In this document: piece by piece, positions 36,090-44,149 of the stretch
How the letters are laid out: each line of letters opens with the position of its first letter
Position numbering within the stretch: the first letter of the stretch is position 1
Translations under genes and position numbers: made by a program
NCBI GenBank assembly: GCA_964548175.1
Contig: CAZJQS010000011.1
Location: 45,148 to 109,147 of the forward strand
DNA length: 64,000 bases
From: JANQPA01 sp964548175
Lineage (GTDB): Bacteria > Bacteroidota > Bacteroidia > Chitinophagales > Saprospiraceae
Direction of reading: 5' to 3'
The notes under the pieces: generated by a model
Database searches by the model: none
What the model saw: the letters and a program-made list of their open reading frames with translations, nothing else
Told to the model about the DNA's origin: nothing

Positions 36090-37601
36090 ATGTCATTTAG
36101 CCTGAGTGATGGTCGTAACAGTCTGATCGTCTATCTTTTGATAGCCCTTTTCATACGGTTTCCCTTTTTTTTCAGGGACTATATAGACCGGGACGAAAGT
36201 ACCTTTATTTTAATGGGGCAATCGTGGGCTGATGGTTTTCTTCCTTACACCCAGCTGTGGGATTTAAAACCTCCCCTTGTTTTTTTATTTTTTTCCCTCA
36301 TTATAGAGTTATTTGGGAAGAGTTATATTGCCATCCGGCTATTTGGGACACTGGTAATAGTGTTTACGGCCTATTTTATTAATCTGATCGGCAGGAAAGG
36401 GACGAACGGATTGCAAGGTTTCTTTGCAGGTTTGCTGTATGTTTATTTGTCGGGTTTGTTCGGCAGCGTACAGGGAGTTATGTCGGAGCATCTGGCGATG
36501 TTTTTCTTTGTCGCAGGATTTTGGTATTTACTGGACGCCCGAACCAACATGCGGTTGTTTATCGCCGCAGTTCTTTTTGGGACTGCATTGATGTTTCGGC
36601 TCAATTTGATCTATCCGACAGGGATGCTTTTTTTGTATGTGTTATTTTCCTCGGGTTTTTCCTGGCGGGAGCTCCTCATAAAGGGAGGAATATCTGTAGC
36701 GGGAGGGCTTTTGGCGTCGGTTTTGACTTTTTTGCCCTATTTGCAGGCCGGAATACCCGGTGTATGGTGGAATTCGGTTGTTTTGGCTTCGCTAAATTAC
36801 GATAATGCAACCTTTAACGAGATGATGGAAGCCCTGGGGCAGTTAGCGGCCTTTTTGGTGGTTTATTTTCTCAGCATTTTCGCTCGTGACCGGCTGCAGG
36901 TTTTTGAAAAAAGGCCTCAAAAGCTGATGTTGATCTGGATTGCCGGCGCCGGCTTGTTTTTTATGTTGGTAAAAAGCGGCAAGGTCAACACCCATTATCT
37001 GATTCAGCTTTACCCGTTCATTATTTTATTGCTGGTCCCTTTATTGGGTAGTTTAAGGCGTTTTTCTTTCGAAAAAATGAAGGGGGCGTTATTTATTTTG
37101 TTTTTAGTGTTGCCGGTGGAGGCCTATCTGGAATATAGTAAAATAGGATTTAGGTTGTCGAAAGGATTATCCCCGTATAATGGTAAAGGTTTTAAGGTTC
37201 CGGAATTTATAGACCGCAATTATCCGGATGAGGTGACGGTTTTTTTCCTCGACTACCATATTGGTTACTGGGAATTGGATAAATTACCACCTACAAAGAT
37301 GGTAACTCATCCTTCAAATTTACTTCGGCCGTCCAATTATCCTTTTGTGGAAGGCGCTCAAAGCAGCCCCTTAGCCGAATTGGAATACATAATGCAGGAA
37401 GTTCAACCACAGCTGATCATCTCACGTTCGAAACATATTTCTTTTGAAGAAAAAAAATCGGAAGAAAACCGATTCTTTAAAGCTTGCCTGGCTGAATATT
37501 ATGATTTGGTGCTGGAAGAACCGAAGCTTTACATTTACGAGCGTAAAGCGGATCCAGAGCTATGCTTTGCCGTTGGACAGTTGAAGGCCGACGATTCGTG
37601 A
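36090..37601 (+). CDS. GT39/ArnT-like membrane glycosyltransferase
   Basis: 503 residues with about ten hydrophobic helices. The first loop carries the acidic motif YIDRDESTFI (residues 31-40) and WDLKPPLVFLFFSLI, typical of polyprenyl-phosphate-sugar dependent transferases of the dolichyl-phosphate-mannose mannosyltransferase superfamily. The C-terminal 130 residues are a soluble domain. The donor and acceptor are unknown. Its last 42 bases overlap the convergent DUF4199 gene. Confidence 0.8.
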   Translation: MSFSLSDGRNSLIVYLLIALFIRFPFFFRDYIDRDESTFILMGQSWADGFLPYTQLWDLKPPLVFLFFSLIIELFGKSYIAIRLFGTLVIVFTAYFINLIGRKGTNGLQGFFAGLLYVYLSGLFGSVQGVMSEHLAMFFFVAGFWYLLDARTNMRLFIAAVLFGTALMFRLNLIYPTGMLFLYVLFSSGFSWRELLIKGGISVAGGLLASVLTFLPYLQAGIPGVWWNSVVLASLNYDNATFNEMMEALGQLAAFLVVYFLSIFARDRLQVFEKRPQKLMLIWIAGAGLFFMLVKSGKVNTHYLIQLYPFIILLLVPLLGSLRRFSFEKMKGALFILFLVLPVEAYLEYSKIGFRLSKGLSPYNGKGFKVPEFIDRNYPDEVTVFFLDYHIGYWELDKLPPTKMVTHPSNLLRPSNYPFVEGAQSSPLAELEYIMQEVQPQLIISRSKHISFEEKKSEENRFFKACLAEYYDLVLEEPKLYIYERKADPELCFAVGQLKADDS

Positions 37602-38003
37602 TAGAATGTAACTGGCGATCAAACTGACGGCTGTACCCTCTACAATGATGAAAAGGCTGGTGGTAATGGGATTCAGATATTGGCCCAAAGCTAGTTTTTC
37701 CTGAAGGGTCATCATAAATTCCGGGCTGGCCACAAGAAACAGCATAAAGAAAATAGCAAAACCTAAGACGCCGATGGCTGAAGTGTACATGCCCAGCGCC
37801 AGGCCTTTGGCGTAATTTTGAAAAGTGTCCCTATGGTTTTTTCGGTATTCCCGGATCGCAAGATAAAGGAAAGGAATATGGATGAAAATATTAAATATCC
37901 GGATGAGGTAGTTATCGCTCAATCCGAACAAGTGCATCAATAAGAAAAATAGAGTAAAACCGCCGAACATCATGGCGCCGTACTTGATGGCTAACTTTTG
38001 CAT
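37560..38003 (-). CDS. DUF4199 family membrane protein
   Basis: 147 residues with four predicted membrane helices (AIKYGAMMFGGFTLFFLLMH, FIHIPFLYLAI, LGFAIFFMLFLV, LFIIVEGTAVSLIASYI) and the short intracellular AIREYRKNHRDTFQNYAKGL that is typical of DUF4199 proteins of Bacteroidota. Function unknown. The coding sequence overlaps the 3' end of the convergent glycosyltransferase gene by 42 bases, so both stop codons lie inside the other gene. Confidence 0.8.
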   Translation of the reverse strand: MQKLAIKYGAMMFGGFTLFFLLMHLFGLSDNYLIRIFNIFIHIPFLYLAIREYRKNHRDTFQNYAKGLALGMYTSAIGVLGFAIFFMLFLVASPEFMMTLQEKLALGQYLNPITTSLFIIVEGTAVSLIASYILSRIVGLQLSNGKA

Positions 38004-38033
38004 CTGCGCTAAAATTTTTTTTACAAATTAGTT

Positions 38034-38059
38034 CCTGTTATACAACAGGCATTTTTTTT
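38034..38059 (+). terminator. Possible plus-strand terminator
   Basis: CCTGTT (38034-38039) and AACAGG (38044-38049) around ATAC are followed by CA and T8. The stem is short (6 bp). It would stop transcripts reading rightward past the glycosyltransferase gene. Confidence 0.4.
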
Positions 38060-38067
38060 GCCATGTT

Positions 38068-38550
38068 CTATGTCTTAAGGTAAGCATCGCGTGTCAGCCA
38101 GAGTTCTTCCATGCGGTACATATGGAAATTATCATGAAAAAGAAGATGGCGCAGCAGGATCTTGGCATTGTATTCCTGATATTCCGGATGGATAGCTTCT
38201 TTTTTCCAGTCTTCCTCGTCAAAGGTCCGGGCCAGCTGAATGGTTTTCAAACGATCTCTTTTAAATCTTTTGACGGCATCCCTCAGGTCTACTTCCATCA
38301 GGTGGATATCAGGCCAGTTCCTTTCCTGTAAAAATGGTTGAAAAACGGGATATTCTACATTTTTAATGGTCAAAAAGCGGTCGTGCATGAGGTGTTCGAC
38401 TTCGGCCATGTGACAGGCGTGCTCATGGATGCTCCATTTGTTTTCAATCCGTCTTTTTTTGAGTAATTCCCCGGGAATGTCTGTCAGCAGGTCTTTATAG
38501 ATCTGCACGTTTTGTTCCAATTGTCGGATGAATAAGGCAATAATATCCAT
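38068..38550 (-). CDS. DinB-like (YfiT/DinB superfamily) protein
   Basis: 160 residues forming the four-helix DinB pattern: IIALFIRQLEQNVQIYKDLL, KWSIHEHACHMAEVEHLMHD and LLRHLLFHDNFHMYRMEELW. The histidines His44/His48-type and the late HxxxH are the expected metal ligands of the superfamily. Members include metal-dependent thiol S-transferases and damage-inducible proteins of unknown role. The specific reaction here cannot be told. Confidence 0.8.
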   Translation of the reverse strand: MDIIALFIRQLEQNVQIYKDLLTDIPGELLKKRRIENKWSIHEHACHMAEVEHLMHDRFLTIKNVEYPVFQPFLQERNWPDIHLMEVDLRDAVKRFKRDRLKTIQLARTFDEEDWKKEAIHPEYQEYNAKILLRHLLFHDNFHMYRMEELWLTRDAYLKT

Positions 38551-38620
38551 GTTGCGATTATTTAGATCTCAGGGTTTTGACCAGACTAAAGATCACGAAT
38601 TATTTTTCCTCTGTCAAGGA
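38551..38620. other. Left flank of the palindromic element
   Basis: 70 bases upstream of the DinB-like gene. They show no similarity to the 5' half of an isocitrate lyase gene in any frame, so the lyase remnant on the other side of the element is not simply interrupted. Confidence 0.55.
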
Positions 38621-38888
38621 AGCGCTAGGACAAAATTAACTTAACCTATCCCCGCGACGCGGGGATAGGTTAAGTTAACATTTGGGGTTGTGTAAAAAGT
38701 ATTGTACTCTTTTGCGCTGCTAATAAAGTTTTTTTGAGTGTTTTGCCGAAGAAAATCTGCGATTTTCTTCGGCAAAACACTCAAAAAATAGAATCATTTA
38801 AGCCGAGCAAACTTGCCGGCCGTCAGGCGGGAGAAGTAGCTGCCTTTTTACGCAACCCCAAATGTTAACTTAAAGATGTCCTAGCGCT
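38621..38888. mobile_element. 268-bp nested palindromic element with terminal inverted repeats
   Basis: Ends AGCGCTAGGACA (38621-38632) and TGTCCTAGCGCT (38877-38888) are perfect 12-bp inverted repeats. Inside are 30-bp arms, 38670-38699 and 38844-38873, inverted with one mismatch (AAGTTAACATTTGGGGTTG core). A perfect 43-bp palindrome at 38636-38678 (21-bp arms around one A) sits within the left end. A perfect 28-bp stem with loop TGC is at 38730-38788. There is no coding frame. It resembles a non-autonomous element, with further insertions inside it. Short similar ends occur at 7375-7394 and, more weakly, near 6588-6620. Confidence 0.7.
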
Positions 38889-39570
38889 GAATAAAAACAA
38901 ACTGGTGGCTGCTCGTCTGGCTGCTGATGTAATGAATGTGCCTACCGTGCTGATCGCTCGCACCGATGCCGATGCAGCCAATTTGCTGACTTCCGATATC
39001 GACCCCAGGGACCATGCTTTTCTGACGGGAGGGCGCACTATGGAAGGCTTCTTTGGGGTCAAAGCCGGTTTGGAACAGGGCATCAACCGCGGTCTTGCCT
39101 ATGCTCCTTATGCCGACCTGTTATGGCTGGAGACCTCTCATCCTGATCTGGGGCAGGCGCGGGAGTTCGCTCAGGGCATACATGAGCAGTTTCCGGGCAA
39201 AATGTTGGCATACAACTGTTCCCCTTCTTTCAACTGGGCGGCTCATCTTAGCGAAGCGGAGATGTTGACCTTCAGGGAAGAGCTGGCGGCTTTGGGCTAT
39301 AAATTCCAGTTCATCACCCTGGCCGGATTCCATGCTTTGAACACTTCCATGTTCGAACTATCAAAGGCTTATCGTCAGAAAGGGATGGCCGGCTATTCTG
39401 AATTGCAGCAGCGCGAATTTGCCTTGCAGAAAGAAGGATTTGCAGCCGTCCGGCACCAGACTTTTGTCGGCACGCAGTATTTCGATTTCGTTCAAAATAC
39501 AGTACAGCAGGGCAATTCCTCTACAGTAGCCATGGCCGGCAGCACCGAAGAGGCTCAGTTTGAGCATTAA
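38889..39570 (+). pseudogene. aceA: Isocitrate lyase, 5'-truncated remnant
   Basis: Isocitrate lyase splits isocitrate into succinate and glyoxylate in the glyoxylate shunt. Only the C-terminal half is present, about 225 of some 430 residues. Similarity begins at LVAARLAADVMNVPTVLIAR, a few codons after the end of the palindromic element, and runs through LTSDIDPRDHAFLTGGRT, LAYNCSPSFNW, YKFQFITLAGFHALNTSMF and the normal C-terminus GSTEEAQFEH. The KKCGH catalytic cysteine loop and the N-terminal half are missing, so the product cannot be active. An ATG at 38905 could start a fragment. The stop and downstream hairpin are intact, suggesting a recent event or an assembly join. Confidence 0.85.
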
Positions 39571-39636
39571 ACAGAGGGTTGGATTTAAAAAGAATCATTC
39601 AAATTGGGCAAACGAGCAACCCTCCGTTTAATTTTT
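39569..39636 (+). terminator. Possible terminator after the isocitrate lyase remnant
   Basis: GAGGGTTG (39574-39581) pairs with CAACCCTC (39617-39624), extended by AAAC/GTTT, with a 35-base loop and followed by AATTTTTG. The large loop lowers confidence. Confidence 0.4.
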
Positions 39637-39647
39637 GTTAATTTTAT

Positions 39648-39676
39648 CCTGGATCGATCCAAAACGGCGATCCAGG
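39648..39676. promoter_or_regulatory. Stem-loop in the leader of the S9 peptidase gene
   Basis: CCTGGATCG (39648-39656) and CGATCCAGG (39668-39676) form a perfect 9-bp stem with an 11-base loop, about 30 bases before the start codon. It could be an operator or leader structure. Confidence 0.45.
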
Positions 39677-39707
39677 TATTTTAACTAAGAACTAATGGTC
39701 TTTTTCC

Positions 39708-42077
39708 ATGAGAAGAAATCTTACCTTGTTTTTTATTGCTCTTTGCATTGTACTGCACGCTCAGCCCGTTGATAATTTATCGCCGCTCAAGATCGAACAG
39801 ATCATGCAGGGAGAGCGGTTTGTAGGGTACAGCCCCTCCAATATTTTCTGGTCGCAGGACAGCAAGACCATTTATTTTTCCTGGAATCCGGAAATGGATA
39901 CCCTGAACAGTCTGTATAAAGTAAGCGTTGAAGGGGGAACACCGGAAAAAGTGACTTCGGAGGAAGAAAAAAGCCTTCCCGGTCGATTTGGTGTGTACAA
40001 TAAAGATTATTCAGAATGGCTATACCAGTATAATGGCGATCTGTTTTTAATGGAAATATCCTCCGGAGAAACCATTCAGATCACCAATACCCTGGACAGG
40101 GAATCCAGCCCTTCTTTTTCCGGAGACGAGACGAAAGTCCTCTTCACTAAGGAAAATAATGTATATGCCTGGGATAAAGAAGCGGGAACGATTGAACAGC
40201 TAACCAATTTCAAAAGCGGAAGTGCCCGCCCTTCGCCTGCTCACCCTGAATATAAGCGTTGGCTCAGAGAAGACCAACTCGACCTCTTTGAGGTCCTTGG
40301 CGAAAGAAAGGCCAAAAGCGAACTTCGCGAGGAACGGAACAAAGCGAGGGAGCCAAAGCGACCTATGGAGATCTATTATGGAAAAAGCCGGATATCAGAC
40401 CTGCAGCTGAGTCCTGACCTGCGCTTTGTCACTTATCGGCTGACGGATCGCGCAGATGCCGACGGCACCAGGGTTCCTGATTTCGTGACGGAATCGGGTT
40501 ATATTGAAGACCTCAACAGCCGCCCAAAGGTGGGCTCGCCTCAGGATACTTATAAAATGGGCCTTTACGATAGGGAGCGAGATACTTTTTTTATAGTGGA
40601 TACCAAGCAGATCGAAGGTATTTACGACAAGCCTGACTTCCTAAGGGAATATTATGAAGGAGAAGAACCTTACCAGGATCAGTATGATGCACCGCGCGAA
40701 GTCATCATAGACGGGCCTGTTTATGCTGAAGACGGCAAATCAGTAGTGGTCGTCCGTGCTTTGGACAACAAGGATCGATGGATCATGCGGTTTTATCCTG
40801 AAGACGGCCGACTGGAATTGTTGGACCGGCAAAGGGACGAAGCCTGGATCGGTGGTCCCGGGATTGGAGGCTGGAATTTTTCCCCCGGCAATATCGGTTG
40901 GATCAACAAGAGCACCATTTGGTTCCAGTCGGAGCAGACCGGCTATTCCCACCTTTATATCCTGAATGTCGATTCCGGTGATAAAAAAGCGCTGACGAGC
41001 GGTCAGTTTGAGATCAGGGACGCCCAGCTATCCCGGGATAAGCAGACCTTTTTTATTGCTTCAAATGCGGAGAGCCCCCATGAATTGCACTATTACCATT
41101 TGCCGGTTACCGGGGGAGCTTTAGAAAAAATAACCGGTATGGAAGGCGGAAATGAGGTAACCCTTTCGCCTGATGAAAAGTATCTGGCCATTCGATATGC
41201 TTACAGCAATAAGCCGTGGGAATTGTATGTTATGAATAATGAAAAGGGAGCTGAAGCTACTCAATTAACGATTTCCGCTACAGAGGCTTTCAATCGATAT
41301 GCATGGAGAGATCCGGAAATTGTCTATTTCACGGCTAGTGACGGAGCAAAGGTTCCTGCCAGGTTGTACCGGCCGGCCCGGCCTAAAAGGAACGGCCCTG
41401 CTGTGATTTTTGTACATGGGGCCGGATACCTGCAAAATGTTCACAAATGGTGGAGCAGTTATTACAGGGAGTATATGTTTCATAATATTTTAGTGGACAA
41501 TGGATATACCGTTCTGGACATCGATTACCGGGCCAGTGATGGCTATGGCAGAGACTGGCGCACGGGTATTTACCGGCACATGGGCGGAAAAGACCTGAGT
41601 GATCAGGTCGACGGGGCTCGTTTTCTAGTGGAGGAACACAGGATAGACCCTAAGAAAATCGGCATCTACGGTGGTTCTTACGGTGGTTTCATTACGCTGA
41701 TGGGGCTATTTACCTCACCCGGAACCTTTAAGGCCGGCGCTGCACTGCGCAGTGTGACCGACTGGGCGCATTACAATCATGGATATACTTCCAATATTTT
41801 AAATACTCCCGTGGAGGATCCCGTGGCTTATAGAAAAAGTTCTCCCATTTATTTCGCCGATGGTCTTGAGGACCAATTGCTTATTTTACACGGGATGATC
41901 GATACGAATGTCCAGTTTCAGGACGTCGTTCGCCTGGCCCAGCGGCTGATCGAGTTGGGCAAGGATAACTGGGAATTTGCGGTCTTTCCAGTGGAAAACC
42001 ATGGCTTTAATGAGCCCAGTAGCTGGACGGATGAGTACAAACGGATTTTTAAGTTGTTCCAAGAGCAGCTGAGATAG
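39708..42077 (+). CDS. S9 family prolyl oligopeptidase (DPP IV type)
   Basis: 789 residues with a signal peptide (MRRNLTLFFIALCIVLHAQ), so periplasmic or outer-membrane associated. The N-terminal half is a beta-propeller with WD/PD40-like blades (ESSPSFSGDETKVLF, LQLSPDLRFVTYRL). The C-terminal alpha/beta-hydrolase domain has the nucleophile Ser657 in GGSYGGF, the Asp in LHGMIDTNVQFQD and the His in PVENHGF. DPP IV-type enzymes remove X-Pro dipeptides. The exact specificity is not certain from sequence. Confidence 0.92.
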   Translation: MRRNLTLFFIALCIVLHAQPVDNLSPLKIEQIMQGERFVGYSPSNIFWSQDSKTIYFSWNPEMDTLNSLYKVSVEGGTPEKVTSEEEKSLPGRFGVYNKDYSEWLYQYNGDLFLMEISSGETIQITNTLDRESSPSFSGDETKVLFTKENNVYAWDKEAGTIEQLTNFKSGSARPSPAHPEYKRWLREDQLDLFEVLGERKAKSELREERNKAREPKRPMEIYYGKSRISDLQLSPDLRFVTYRLTDRADADGTRVPDFVTESGYIEDLNSRPKVGSPQDTYKMGLYDRERDTFFIVDTKQIEGIYDKPDFLREYYEGEEPYQDQYDAPREVIIDGPVYAEDGKSVVVVRALDNKDRWIMRFYPEDGRLELLDRQRDEAWIGGPGIGGWNFSPGNIGWINKSTIWFQSEQTGYSHLYILNVDSGDKKALTSGQFEIRDAQLSRDKQTFFIASNAESPHELHYYHLPVTGGALEKITGMEGGNEVTLSPDEKYLAIRYAYSNKPWELYVMNNEKGAEATQLTISATEAFNRYAWRDPEIVYFTASDGAKVPARLYRPARPKRNGPAVIFVHGAGYLQNVHKWWSSYYREYMFHNILVDNGYTVLDIDYRASDGYGRDWRTGIYRHMGGKDLSDQVDGARFLVEEHRIDPKKIGIYGGSYGGFITLMGLFTSPGTFKAGAALRSVTDWAHYNHGYTSNILNTPVEDPVAYRKSSPIYFADGLEDQLLILHGMIDTNVQFQDVVRLAQRLIELGKDNWEFAVFPVENHGFNEPSSWTDEYKRIFKLFQEQLR

Positions 42078-42204
42078 TGGATTAATGAGCGTGTTCAGCG
42101 TTCCGGGTTCTGAGTTCTTAGGCATCTTGGAGCGTGTTCCGGGTTCCAGGTTCTGAGTTCTGAGACATCTTGAATATGAAACGGTTATTCCTATCCCCCA
42201 ATTA
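42078..42204. repeat. Pair of 43-bp imperfect direct repeats
   Basis: Segments 42087-42129 and 42130-42173 both begin GAGCGTGTTC and end with CATCTTG, with GTTCTGAGTTCT inside. On the other strand they break into heptamer-like words (CAGAACT, CAGAACC, TGGAACC, CGGAACA), suggesting kinship with the array that follows. Confidence 0.6.
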
Positions 42205-42372
42205 ACCCAAAACCCTGAACCCAAAACCCTGAACCCAAAACCCAAAACCCAAAACCCTGAACCCAAAACTCAAAACCCTGAACCCAAAACCCTGAACCCA
42301 AAACCCAAAACTCAAAACCCTGAACCCAAAACCCAAAACCCAAAACCCAAAACTCAAAACCCAAAACTCAAA
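42205..42372. repeat. Heptamer array: 24 uninterrupted 7-bp units
   Basis: Exactly 24 heptamers without a single phase break: 14 ACCCAAA, 6 ACCCTGA and 4 ACTCAAA. The plus strand has almost no G, so the minus strand is a ladder of GGG tracts and could fold into G-quadruplexes. The array ends 10 bases before the ATG of the following gene, so it forms most of that gene's upstream region. The long minus-strand frame through it (repeats of FGFWVLG type) is a by-product of the period. Confidence 0.92.
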
Positions 42373-42382
42373 ACCATCGCAA

Positions 42383-43336
42383 ATGAACATGTTACAAGTA
42401 GTCATAGGATTAATCTTTGTTATGTTGTTGCTGAGTTTACTGGCGACGACCATCATGGAATTGTTGGCGGCTGGATTGTCTTTAAGGGGAAAAAACCTGG
42501 AGAAGGCCCTGAAGAACATGCTGGCTTCCAAGGACAAAGACGAAAGGCTTTTTAAGCATTTTATTGACAATGCCTTGTACAAGCAACTTTCGCAAAAGTT
42601 TTGGGGACGGCGGTACAGTCCATCTTATATGAGTTCGGATGCCTTTCAATCCATTCTTTTTAATGTGATTTTGGAGGGAAAGAATGTGGACAAAATATTG
42701 CAGCAGATCGATGAGATCAAGGACGACTATTTAAAGCAGGTGCTCAATCAGTTTTTGGAAGATGCCAATTATGATCTGGAAAAGTTCAAGCGCCGGATAC
42801 GAAAATGGTACGATGATGTTATGGACAGGGCGGGAGGCTGGTACAAGCGATCTACTCAAAAGATACTGGTGGTGGTCGGAATGCTGATTGCCGTTATTTT
42901 CAATGCCGATGCGATCAATATATATGAGCGGCTGGAGTCGGATCCTGAAAACCTGAAAGAGATTGTCAGCATAGCCGAATCTTTTGTAAGAGCGGACAGC
43001 ACGATTTATAATCGCTATTATCAGGGAGACAGTCTTATTTTAGAAGAAAAGCTATTGCCGGTTCCGGACTCTGCGGCGGGTGAAAGGTTTGAGGAAGCCT
43101 TAAATCAGGCGAAATTGCTGGTAACGGAAGAGTTAGAGACCATCAGGGCTCCATTAGGTTTAGGCTGGTCGTACTTTGATTACAAAAATGCGCAATGGAC
43201 GGAGTGGGCTATGAAAATACTGGGCTGGATCGTTACTGCGCTTGCGATTTCGCTTGGCGCTCCTTTTTGGTTCGACCTGCTGCGGAAGTTGGTTAACATT
43301 CGAAGTTCGGGCAGGCAGCCTTCTGGCAGCGAGTAA
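42383..43336 (+). CDS. Hypothetical integral membrane protein, 317 residues
   Basis: Three predicted membrane helices: residues about 4-26 (LQVVIGLIFVMLLLSLLATT), about 163-181 (ILVVVGMLIAVIFNADAI) and about 283-305 (ILGWIVTALAISLGAPFWF). A basic cytoplasmic-type region has KFKRRIRKWYDDVMDRAGGW and YKRSTQK before the second helix. Between helices two and three is a charged, probably extracytoplasmic segment. I recognise the WYDD.MDR..GWYKR pattern as recurring in bacterial membrane proteins of unknown function, but cannot name it. The start lies ten bases after the heptamer array. Confidence 0.75.
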   Translation: MNMLQVVIGLIFVMLLLSLLATTIMELLAAGLSLRGKNLEKALKNMLASKDKDERLFKHFIDNALYKQLSQKFWGRRYSPSYMSSDAFQSILFNVILEGKNVDKILQQIDEIKDDYLKQVLNQFLEDANYDLEKFKRRIRKWYDDVMDRAGGWYKRSTQKILVVVGMLIAVIFNADAINIYERLESDPENLKEIVSIAESFVRADSTIYNRYYQGDSLILEEKLLPVPDSAAGERFEEALNQAKLLVTEELETIRAPLGLGWSYFDYKNAQWTEWAMKILGWIVTALAISLGAPFWFDLLRKLVNIRSSGRQPSGSE

Positions 43337-43407
43337 TCATAAGCAGCCTATTTTACCCGGGGCCAATATTCAAAAGCATTTTTCCAACATATCCAAACAA
43401 AAAGTAC

Positions 43408-44148
43408 ATGAGAATCCTACAAATCAATGATCTGCATGTAGCAAGGGAAGGAGAAGACGCCTATGGGGTAGATGTTCGAAGAAACTTGGTGACTATGGTC
43501 CACAGACTACGGGCGTTGAAAGCGGACCTGCTTGTCATCAACGGAGATCTCGCTTATCGGGACGGCGATGTGGAGATTTATGAGTGGATCAAAGAAAAGC
43601 TGGCGGAGCTAACGATCCCTGTAGCCTTTACTTCCGGTAACCACGATGATCCGGAGTTGATGGCTGACGTTTTTGGCCTTGATGATAAACTGCAGGGCAC
43701 GGAATTGTATTATCATCTTTCCATTCGTAACCAGCATTGCCTTTTTCTGGATACCACGACCCGCAGGCTTTCCCTCGATCAGTTGGAGTGGTTAAGGGAA
43801 AATTTGGAAACGCACAGTGGCCAGATCTTTGTATTTATGCATCATCCACCACTTATAGCCGGTGTTCCTTATATGGACAATAATTATGCGCTTCAGGATA
43901 TGGATAAAGTTCAGGAGCTTTTCCAGGAGTTTGAGGGGGAGGTATACATTTTTTGCGGACATTATCACGTAGACAAGATGGTCCGGCGTAAAAACATGAC
44001 CGTTTTTATTACACCAGCTTGTTTTTTTCAGATCAACCAGTATGAGGAAGACTTTAAAGTGGATCACTACCGGATCGGATTTCGGGAGATTAACTGGCAG
44101 GAGTGTTCCCTAATGACTTCGGTACACTATTTACAGGGAACTCTATAG
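43408..44148 (+). CDS. Calcineurin-like metallophosphoesterase (CpdA-like)
   Basis: 246 residues with all the motifs of the superfamily: Asp8 and His10 in INDLHVA, LLVINGDLAYRDGD, TSGNHDDPEL, FMHHPPLIAG and IFCGHYHVD. These bind two metal ions. The closest type is the class III cyclic-nucleotide phosphodiesterase (CpdA) group, though other phosphoesters are possible. No signal peptide. It follows the membrane-protein gene after 71 bases and may be co-transcribed with it. Confidence 0.87.
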   Translation: MRILQINDLHVAREGEDAYGVDVRRNLVTMVHRLRALKADLLVINGDLAYRDGDVEIYEWIKEKLAELTIPVAFTSGNHDDPELMADVFGLDDKLQGTELYYHLSIRNQHCLFLDTTTRRLSLDQLEWLRENLETHSGQIFVFMHHPPLIAGVPYMDNNYALQDMDKVQELFQEFEGEVYIFCGHYHVDKMVRRKNMTVFITPACFFQINQYEEDFKVDHYRIGFREINWQECSLMTSVHYLQGTL

Positions 44149-44149
44149 G

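Noticed and set aside
42205..42372. Heptamer array as CRISPR or telomere
   Set aside because: No spacers between units, so not CRISPR. The telomere-like look (CCCTAAA type) is only compositional, and the array is internal to a bacterial chromosome.
42205..42582. Long minus-strand reading frame with repeated GFGFWVLG-type residues across the heptamer array
   Set aside because: A 7-bp period keeps all frames open when the units lack stops; the protein is pure low complexity and runs antisense into the next gene.
42383..44148. Membrane protein plus CpdA-like phosphoesterase as a cyclic-nucleotide defence system
   Set aside because: No nucleotide cyclase or effector domain is visible in either protein, and the phosphoesterase has an ordinary housekeeping look.
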